Source: Welwitschia mirabilis (taxonomy: Eukaryota > Gnetophyta > Gnetopsida > Welwitschiales). Taken from it: a stretch of DNA of 43,204 bases. Each line of letters starts with the position of its first letter. The first letter of the stretch is position 1. Where the stretch lies: the NCBI GenBank assembly GCA_051453625.1, contig JBOZIK010000001.1, positions 211,798,990-211,842,193 on the forward strand, in the 5' to 3' direction. Below the pieces are notes generated by a model. The model saw nothing but the letters and a program-made list of their open reading frames with translations. It was not told the DNA's origin and did no database searches. A program made the translations under genes and the position numbers. Positions 35,863-43,204 of this stretch are shown one piece after another.

Positions 35863-35874
35863 TTTCTAATATCA
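35863..35874 (-). other. Decayed tRNA-iMet primer-binding site of a minus-strand element
   Basis: On the plus strand TTTCTAATATCA, against GCTCTGATACCA, with mostly transition differences, three bases before TGTAACATCC. The spacing is the same as in the giant-LTR element. A better match, GCTCTAATATCA (10 of 12), lies 38 bp to the left at 35825-35836. Confidence 0.5.
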
Positions 35875-36046
35875 TAATGTAACATCCATATTTTTAAAGC
35901 CCAAAAACATTGCACTAATAAATATTAACATGACATTTAAGATTAATGGATAAGTTTATTCCTAGCTTTAAAATCATGCTCTATTTAAAATGTAACAACC
36001 ATTGTAGTGAACCTTGGTCTACTACAAAAATATAAAATCCTCATTT

Positions 36047-36150
36047 ATAATAATTATAGAGTAAAAATTATAATAATAATTATGGACTAGTAGCTATAAT
36101 AGTAATTATGGAATGGTAACTAAAATAATAATTATGAGAGCAACATGATG
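36047..36150. repeat. 26-bp tandem repeat, four units
   Basis: Four consecutive 26-bp units, each starting ATAATAATTAT or ATAGTAATTAT. The first three share the ATTATRG core and the last is more diverged. The period is constant although the units differ. Confidence 0.75.
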
Positions 36151-36265
36151 AAGAAAAGGCCATAAATACAACCATTAATCATTAAACTTAATATTTAATT
36201 TAATATAAAATATAATAATATGCTCATAGGGGAGTTACAACATTCATATAATAACCCTAGAAAAC

Positions 36266-36292
36266 TTATTATTATTACTATAATAATAATAA
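36266..36292. repeat. Perfect 12-bp inverted repeat with 3-nt loop
   Basis: TTATTATTATTA, loop CTA, TAATAATAATAA. Trinucleotide-rich, so it may have arisen from a simple repeat. Confidence 0.7.
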
Positions 36293-36652
36293 TATAGCTT
36301 CACAAGTTAAAACATAAGAATTGGTTTACAAATATAGTCTTAATACAAACCATAAATACATAAATAAGTATATATTAAGTTAATAGCAGTGAGTTTTTTT
36401 AATCAATGGCCAAACTCAATATTAGAATTTGATCCTATACAAATGGTATGGTATGAGAACTATGAAATCATCACAGTCCTCAGTATGGCTCAAGAAATGC
36501 AAAGATCAATTTAGGAAATTCAAGATATGGACTAGGCTAAAAAGGAATACAAAGAAAGACTTTAAATTCTTAGGTATTTAATTTTCATGAAAATGAAATG
36601 AGATAAATTGATTATATTTTATTTTTGGTATTTAATTATCTCATGTGGAGAT

Positions 36653-36835
36653 CTGTGGATTATCATTCCTATTATTTCATTCAATGATTAGTGGTTTTAT
36701 CTTTTAACTTCTTTATTCAGTGAACTATGGATTATTACTCTTACTTTTTCATTTAGTAATGTTTGGTTTTGTTTGATAAATTTGTCATATTTTATATTCA
36801 TAATTCCATTACCTCATTTGATAATATATGAATTG
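36653..36835. repeat. 72-bp tandem repeat, about 2.5 diverged units
   Basis: CTGTGGATTAT at 36653 and CTATGGATTAT at 36725 start two units that stay alignable (TTTCATTCAATGATTAG against TTTCATTTAGTAATG). A third, partial unit follows. Confidence 0.5.
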
Positions 36836-36839
36836 TTAT

Positions 36840-37095
36840 TTAAAAGAAGTACTAGATTATAGAAGAAGATAAAAATAATTTAATAAAACCATGTAAAGTA
36901 TGCAAGAAAACATTTGCAAAAAAATACAAGATTATACAATTATGTAAGCTAAACCTTAGAAAATCTAAAAAATGCAAGAATACAACAGAATCATATGTCA
37001 AATTCAATATAATACTAAAATCATATAAAAGACAAAAGAAAATTTCTACATCATACAAGATATATACAAATTTCCTAGGATCATATAAGATGTAA
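36840..37095. repeat. Direct repeat, unit 1 (unit 2 at 37193-37440)
   Basis: Starts TAAAAGAAGTACTA; the second unit starts TAAAAGAAGCACTA. Shared blocks in order: GTAAAGTATGCAAGAAAACA, ACAAGATTATACAA, CAGAATCATA, ATATAAAAGA, AGAAAATTTCTA and GTAAATTCC-like ends. Confidence 0.75.
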
Positions 37096-37192
37096 TAAAA
37101 AGAAGTTCAAACCAAGAAGAAGTATTCAAAATCATCCAAGTGAGGAATAGGACTAACAAGCATTATAGGTTACATAAATGAAAAAATAGAGC

Positions 37193-37440
37193 TTATTAAA
37201 AGAAGCACTATATTATAAAAGAAGGGATAAAGAACTCAATAGATCCATGCAAAGTATGCAAGAAAACACAAGATTATACAAGTATTAAAGAAAAATCCTA
37301 AAACATATAGAATATGCAATAATATGATAGAATCATACCTCAAATGCAAGACAAACCATATAAAAGATATAAGAAAATTTCTAAACCATGTAAGATATAC
37401 GTAAATTCCCTAATCTCGAAGGACTTCAAATACTCTAAGA
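37193..37440. repeat. Direct repeat, unit 2
   Basis: Partner of 36840-37095, offset by about 355 bp and diverged by substitutions and small indels. No coding potential on either strand. Confidence 0.75.
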
Positions 37441-38019
37441 TAGAAGGTCTCAAAGATTTTAGAACTAGAAGGTCTTCAAAATAATAGTACGAAGGAGAAA
37501 TGAAATTCTATTTATAATGAGATAAAATAGTTTTGATTCCCTAACTTCCAATCATTACTTTACCTGACCACTGCATTCACTTTTATTTAGAATGATAAAT
37601 AAATAATGCTTTAGAAATAACCAATTACTAAAATAAATACATCTTAATCACTAGTAAAAGAAAATGAAACATCATAATTATGGGTGTTACTCTAACATGA
37701 ACTACTAAGATAAAATATTAAAATAAGCCAACATAATGCATATTAATAAATATAGCTTTTACAAGAATCTTTTGAAGGCATTATAATAAGAAAATAAGAA
37801 AATAATAAAATATACTAATCATAGTATATTAAATACAATAGTTATGAAAAGGAATAAAATAGTATTTATGTAACCACTAATTAAGCCACTAAAAATATAT
37901 CATTAAATAAACAAGAAAAATTATAAAATAATATTATTACTTATAATAATTACAAGAAAAGAAAGCATTTAAAATAATAAGTATAGTAGGAAATTTTTGC
38001 ACAAATTATAGAATTTCAT
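37441..38019. other. AT-rich sequence without recognisable gene
   Basis: Low-complexity AAATAATA-rich sequence around 37780-37960; nothing else recognised. Confidence 0.5.
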
Positions 38020-39108
38020 ATCTATTGCGGTGCGTATTTATGTAATTTTTCACACCTTGATCTAAATCCTATTAATTACAAATAAGATGCATAAACACAA
38101 CATGCTAGTATAGTTAGGAGTGATCCGAATGTCGTAATTCTATTGAAGGCCAATAGTATGGAAATAATAGAGTTGATTTCGAGATAGAAATATGTAATCT
38201 TAATCTACTAAAATAAATTGCAATGCATGGAATTAAAATGTATACTTATGCAAAACTAATCTAAGAAAAGAAATAATAATGCACCTAAACTAATTAAGCT
38301 CAACCTTGACAAAGGCTGTCCTCATAATCTATATAATAAAAAAACCTGTCATGAATCTTAAACAACATAAAATATGAGGGAGAGATTCCTGTATATATTG
38401 AACAAAAAGGATAATTCATATTAAAAAGGCATAAAAGCATCTGTATCACAAAGTAGCCATTCCTTAATGAAGGAAATGCTGCCCAATACCAAGGTAACAT
38501 CTTTCTGAATTACAAGATGATTCTCCAGTCCCAAGATCTCCTTTCATGAGTATATTAAATACTATCGAAGATGATTAGGGATCGAGGGGGAGACCCTTAT
38601 TTATAAATAGAAAAAGAAGGGAAACTAATAGATAAGCAAAGGAAAGACTCTAGCTAGCATGCAAAGGAAAGTCGCAAAGAAGTGATGACAACTTGGGAAA
38701 ACATTCGATAAAAGTATGAGAGAATAATGTCATCCTTCTAATCATCCAGATGATATAGAAGATGTTAAAGGATGATAATTAGATATCTATTTAGCTCCCA
38801 GTCTAACAGCTCATGATCTGCATGTGAACTTATTATCACTCAGTTTAGAGATGTCGTCCGCCAGTGACATCAGGACGATGATGTGGACGATAGCCTTTTT
38901 GCAACTTTCAATCAGTTTGATTGCTTTGTTGTTTTTAGAAATAATTATTCAAAATGTCAATTATCCATATCTATGCAAAAATGCTTGTAATTTATCTAAA
39001 AACTGCATGCTTTCATTCTCTTCATTTTGGTTCTCGGTTATCATAGGAATTAAGCATTTATCTATTAATTTACTTGCAAAACCACTTAAATACCCTATCA
39101 AATACACA
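38020..39108 (-). repeat. LTR-like segment, minus orientation, less decayed
   Basis: Related over its left half to 25060-25700. On the minus strand it begins TGTGTATTTGATAGGG, has a TATA-like TATAAATA at 38598-38605 followed by AGGGTCTCCCCC, and ends around 38020. It keeps more CpG than its surroundings (for example TCGTCCGCC near 38852), suggesting a younger insertion. An ATCATCCAGATGAT palindrome lies at 38741. No target-site duplication was found, so both ends are approximate. The 95-codon plus-strand open frame at 38824-39111 lies inside and looks accidental. Confidence 0.5.
38598..38605 (-). promoter_or_regulatory. Putative LTR TATA box, minus strand
   Basis: TATAAATA on the minus strand within TATTTATAAATAAGGG, in the middle of an LTR-like segment. 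Confidence 0.4.
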
Positions 39109-41185
39109 TAAGTTGGCAATGCAAAAAGGGCTTAAAAAACAACAAATAGATCTCCAAAAGATCATTTAAAAGATCTGATAGCACTTATTAAAAAACTAAA
39201 GAATAAGAGAAAAAGTAAGATTCTTCAAAACTAAAAATTTTATTCTCCAAAATATTTCTTCATCTTAATTTTATATTAGAGATTTCTTATAAATGCAAGC
39301 ATACCATTAGGGTTTTAATGTATCTTAGGCATGGGATCATTGTGTACATATAAACATTAGTAGTAGTTAATAAGTAATTATAGAAACCATTATTCTAGTA
39401 TGATCATCTAGATGATTAGGTAGATAATGGTTCCAAATGTAAGTTTTTATAAGAGCTAATAATGTTTAACCCCTTTAGAGCATAATTCAATGACATTTAT
39501 ATATGAAATACTTATAGATTTGCCTAAAATAACTACTAAAAGAGAAATAATTAAATGATGGTGAATTTTCCTACATTAGCCCCTCACTACATATTTAACA
39601 AGGATGTGACAATGATAGAAGAAAATGCTTAAGGTAAGTAAAAATCATAATAGTAACTTAATATTTTTATGTATATGCATCTCATCAAAAAAATTGTGCT
39701 TTGAGTACATAGGTGAGTAGTTTAATTTATATACGATAGTTATACTAATATAGCTAGAATGTCATCATCAAAGATACAAGACTTAATTATGATGTGAAAA
39801 AATGTTGACTTAAATGTCTTAGTCTTATGATGATGAGAATGTGCACGTGGCCCACTAAAGAAAACATGTGAAATTCCAAGGAACATTTACCATTAATCCA
39901 AACATGTGAAATTTAACTCAAAAATGTGTCACTAAATTTAGAAAATGCACTATTAAATAAGTTTTTTAATTTAATGTTTTATCAAAAATTCATTTCCAAG
40001 TAAAAATGCACTATTATTTCCAATTGAATGAATTAATTCATCATAAGCTAGCATAAAAAAAGGAAGAAAAATGGGTTCAACCACTAAGAAATAGATTCAT
40101 TATAAAATTGCATGAAAAAGAGGCATATAAAAAAGAAGGAGATTAGCTTGAATGACTTAAAAAGATTGAAAGGGAACTAAAAATAATCCAATGATGCACT
40201 AAAGACAAGACACTAGCTAAAATAAAGTAAAAAATAGATGTTACAAAAGAAAAATATAAATATAAAAGATAACTATAGAATAAAAGGAAAAAAGAGTAAA
40301 CTAGAAGTTATACTTGGATGAGGTGAAAATGGATAGATGAAAAATTAATTACCAATAGTAAAATTAATAGTATGATTAAGCAAAGGTTAATGATATAAAG
40401 CAAATTGGAAAAATAATGCCTTATTAACAATAATAGTATTGACCCAATAAGAAATAAGAGAAAGTGCAAAATGACTCTAAAATAACTAAAGAAAAATATT
40501 AATAAAATTCTAAGTAAAAGTTAACATAAATGAATATATAAAACATTAACTATCACATCCTAAATGCTATCTTGAGAACTTCCATTAGTATATGTCACAG
40601 AATCATTAACATTATAGATTCATGATTCAATGCTAAATGACATAGAATATCATGCAATAAATAGTATAGAATATGACAGTGTCTAATAACTACCTTGAAA
40701 AAAGATCAATGTAATGTTAAAATCATTATTCGATTCAACTATTAGCTGTGACAACAAATAAAACATTATTATTTCACCATCTAATAACTAATGTGTTTTT
40801 AAGTTCTCATGAAGATATGGCTCTAGAATTATGAAGAATTAAGTTAATGAGATATTGGAAAGCATCATTCATTATAATAAGGAAAGTGCAATGTCATGTG
40901 TGGATTTTTGAAGGTCTAAATATTTGGCATAAATAGTTATGTAAAAGCTAAAAAATAATTTTTATTTAGTGGGACCTACTAAGTTGATTTAATTGCTTTA
41001 TTTTTTACTTATTCTTTATTTATTATCCTATTATTATTACTTGAGACATAACTCTTTACTTTTTAAAAAATTATTTTATAGTAAATATTATTTTAAATGC
41101 TTTCTTTTCTTATAACTATTATAGTTAATAATATTATTTTTGTAGTCTTTTCTTATTTATTTAATGATATACTTTTAGTAGCTAA
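39109..41185. other. AT-rich sequence, no gene recognised
   Basis: No protein motif seen on either strand. It contains an ATCATCTAGATGAT palindrome at 39403-39416. It may be the 3' non-coding part of the minus-strand element on the right. Confidence 0.45.
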
Positions 41186-41285
41186 NNNNNNNNNNNNNNN
41201 NNNNNNNNNNNNNNNNNNNNNNNNNNNNNNNNNNNNNNNNNNNNNNNNNNNNNNNNNNNNNNNNNNNNNNNNNNNNNNNNNNNNN
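41186..41285. other. Assembly gap (100 N)
   Basis: Run of 100 N next to the point where Athila pol sequence is lost; it may hide a junction. Confidence 0.99.
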
Positions 41286-41289
41286 TAAA

Positions 41290-41686
41290 AGAGAAATGAG
41301 ATCATATTCTTATTGAGGTGAGAGATTTTTGTTGATAATCAAAGGTTTATTTAGATCTCTATTCAGAAAAATGTATTTTAGTCCACTTCTTAGAGGTTTT
41401 AGGTTTAGGTTAAGGTTTAAACCTCTAGTTTCAGAATAATTTTTAGAAAAGTTGACTTTCATCTCAGAATTTCATCTGGACATCATTGTGGATGACTGAT
41501 TTCATAATAAGAATTCTTAGGGTTATTGGTCTTTCAAACTTCAAAACAAGTTACAGGCTCAGTTTTACTCCTCATCAGATCAAAAAACTCAATGGAGGAA
41601 TGGTTAAACTCAAGTTGTTCATTAAGAACATAAAGGCATTCTACTTCCATGTGATTATCTTCCAAGGTTGGCTCATGAAACATGGA
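41290..41686 (-). pseudogene. Athila-like protease-RT linker remnant, minus strand
   Basis: Continues the protease frame at its start (HPLEER, PLEACL-like) and then EQLEFNH, a decayed form of the LELKPLP linker before RT. RT itself is not reached before the gap. Confidence 0.4.
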
Positions 41687-42550
41687 CTATCTCTCCTCAA
41701 GTGGATGATGTTGTAAAACTAGAATTAATTTTATTTCTTCCTCCATAACTAAATCATTGCCTAAATATTTTTCGATCACATCAAAGACTCTAATTAAAAA
41801 TTGTTTATTTTCAAAATGACACTTCATCAATATAGTTCTCATGTCTATGGTGCAATGAACAGTTTCACAACAAGCTCTACCTAGAAGTAGGAGATATTTA
41901 CCTTGATGCTCAACTTCTAGAATGACTATATATATTGGGTAAAAAGCTTCCTCTATTTGAATAATCAAGTCCTTGATCACACCTAAAAGTTTCTTTACAA
42001 ATGTATCAGCTAACTCCAAGATAACTAGTTCTACTCTTTCTTCCAAACCAACACATTGACAGATGTACAAGGGCATAATGTTGACACTAGCTCCTATGTC
42101 TATCAAGGCTTTCTTAATTCTTTGGTTTTCCTCTAAAGTGATACTAACAGTTATTGCCCCCGGATCTTTAAATTTTGGATACTTCTTGAAAACTAAGTTG
42201 TTAATTGATTGAGTTAGAAAGACTTTACTAGGGATGGTTCATTTTTGTTTTCTTCTGATTAGGTCTTTCTATAGCTTAGAATATTTGGGATTTTCTTGCA
42301 AAAATTTCCAAAAAGATAAGTTGATACTCATGTTTTGTATTAAGGCTTTCAAATGATCATCAAATATGGGATTTATGTTAAGCCTATTAAGCCATAGGGT
42401 AGTAGGTTTATTTTGTGAAGAATTTTTCTTTTTATTACTAAGTGAAGAAGGGAAGGAATGATTTTTGTAGAATTTATATGTTCTCTTTCTCATCATTCTT
42501 ATCATTTTGGAAAGTTGAAGTCTCATGATTAGGAGTTGTGATAGTTCCAC
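41687..42550 (-). pseudogene. Athila-like gag C-terminus and aspartic protease, minus strand
   Basis: One frame runs from 42550 down to 41687 with only two stops (near 42267 and 42240). The first 93 codons are the gag C-terminal region, with a decayed PSYAKFLKD block (FLQENPKYSKL). The middle has PKFKDPGAITVSITLEE, the segment before the protease. The protease core follows: ALIDIGASVNIMPL with its catalytic Asp, FYPIYIVILEVE and LLLLGRACCETVHCTIDM. It would process the gag-pol polyprotein. The uninterrupted part from 42106 is 139 codons. This is the least decayed coding sequence in the window. Confidence 0.8.
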
Positions 42551-42806
42551 TCCTTGTCATGATCTTACAGTCTTTTCATACTTTGTTAAGATTCAGTAAA
42601 GGTTGAGTGACAAGGGTCCCTTATGTTTGCATTTATCTTCTCTTAAGTTTTTTCAACTCCTTAATAGAATTTCTAAGAGGATTGCTATGGTTTTGGGAGT
42701 TGAAAGGGTTTTCCAAGTTATTTGGATAGTTAGATTAAAAGTTTTGATGTTCAAATCTATTTTATAATAGTTAAGAGTTAGGATAATGTGTTTGGAAATT
42801 GTTAGG

Positions 42807-43204
42807 TTATTCATTCATCCTATTTTGAAAATTGTAATTTAGTACTTGTCTTTGGTTGTAATTTTGAATGTAGTTGGAGGGTTCTTGGTTCAAAGCACAA
42901 ACTTTTTCATAAATTTTCTCTTTGCACGTAGGAAGTAAAGGATAATCTTTTGTGATGTGATAACTATCCTCGCACAAATCACAAGTTGAAACAATAATTT
43001 GACTTTTCTCAGTTACTACTTTAGCATCAAGTATCATCTGGGTGTATTTTTATAAAGTAGAAATAAAATCCTTAATGACGCTAGTTGGTTCATGTTCTAT
43101 TTTGGTTGCAGCTTTCTTGTGCTTAACTTCTTTTAAGTCCTTAATGATTTAGCCTACTGTTCTATTTTCTCTAGAGGAGGATTTTAGCCAAGTTTGACTT
43201 ACTT
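42807..43204 (-). pseudogene. Athila-like gag with zinc-knuckle region, minus strand, runs off window
   Basis: Nucleocapsid part of gag. CDLCEDSYHITKDYP matches the CxxCxxxxHxxxxC knuckle, with the last Cys replaced by Tyr; VCALNQEPSNYIQNYNQ follows, as in Athila gag. Further upstream (towards 43204) another open stretch with KDLKEVKHKKAATKIEHEP belongs to the same gag. This part is in a different frame from 41687-42550, so a frameshift lies between 42550 and 42807. The 5' part and LTR are outside the window. Confidence 0.75.

Larger units (their letters stand above)
35878..36540 (-). repeat. LTR-like segment beginning TGTAACATCC, minus orientation
   Basis: TGTAACATCC with a T-run, AAAGCCC and a GCAC block resembles the start of the giant LTRs (TGTCACAACCC, T-run, then GCAC) and sits next to a PBS. 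Its far end is not identified; it may extend through the tandem repeats to about 37500. Confidence 0.45.

Noticed and set aside
38824-39111. 95-codon plus-strand open frame with hydrophobic stretches
   Set aside because: Sits antisense within an LTR-like segment and shows no recognisable family; more likely chance.
41397-41425. TTTTAGGTTTAGG-like sequence suggesting interstitial telomere repeat
   Set aside because: Only two imperfect units and no TTTAGGG; too short to support.
1-43204. CRISPR arrays, rRNA genes, bacterial operons or ribosome-binding sites
   Set aside because: None seen; the content is plant retrotransposon sequence.

Overview
This is a plant nuclear window, very AT-rich, CpG-poor and gene-poor. 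It is built almost entirely from old, nested and decayed LTR retrotransposons. I find no intact host gene. The plant assignment rests on Athila-like Ty3/gypsy gag-protease signatures, a Sirevirus-like Ty1/copia element, primer-binding sites (PBS) matching plant initiator-Met and Asp tRNAs, and a captured F-box fragment. I cannot name the species. Four N runs show that it is a draft assembly. All homology statements were made by eye from the sequence; no alignment or database search was run.

Layout. 1-1438: a (GA)n microsatellite, AT-rich sequence and a tRNA-Ala-like pseudogene. 1439-18270 (+): an Athila-like element with LTR, decayed tRNA-Asp PBS, leader and gag, then protease, RT, RNase H and integrase. 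It is split at the gag/protease junction by a minus-strand element at 5230-15291. That element has two giant LTRs (about 4.6 and 5.4 kb) separated by only 118 bp, which hold just a polypurine tract (PPT) and a tRNA-iMet PBS. Both LTRs carry the same F-box-like fragment in element sense. One LTR holds a further insertion of about 885 bp.

18336-21780: two Sirevirus-like LTRs pointing at each other, with decayed AGACGTCT palindromes. 22133-24827 (+): a second Athila-like LTR, PBS and gag, cut off at a poly(A) run. 25060-29335 (-): LTR-like sequence followed by an Athila-like integrase remnant. 30850-35080 (+): a Sirevirus-like copia element with PBS, gag, protease and integrase but no reverse transcriptase. 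35863-37440: start of another minus-strand LTR with its PBS, plus several tandem repeats. 38020-39108 (-): a less decayed LTR-like segment. 41290-43204 (-): gag-protease of an Athila-like element running off the right edge, the best-preserved coding sequence here.

Nothing here works as a present-day pathway. The interest lies in the nesting history and in the unusual giant-LTR element, which may represent an undescribed non-autonomous retrotransposon type carrying a captured F-box gene piece.
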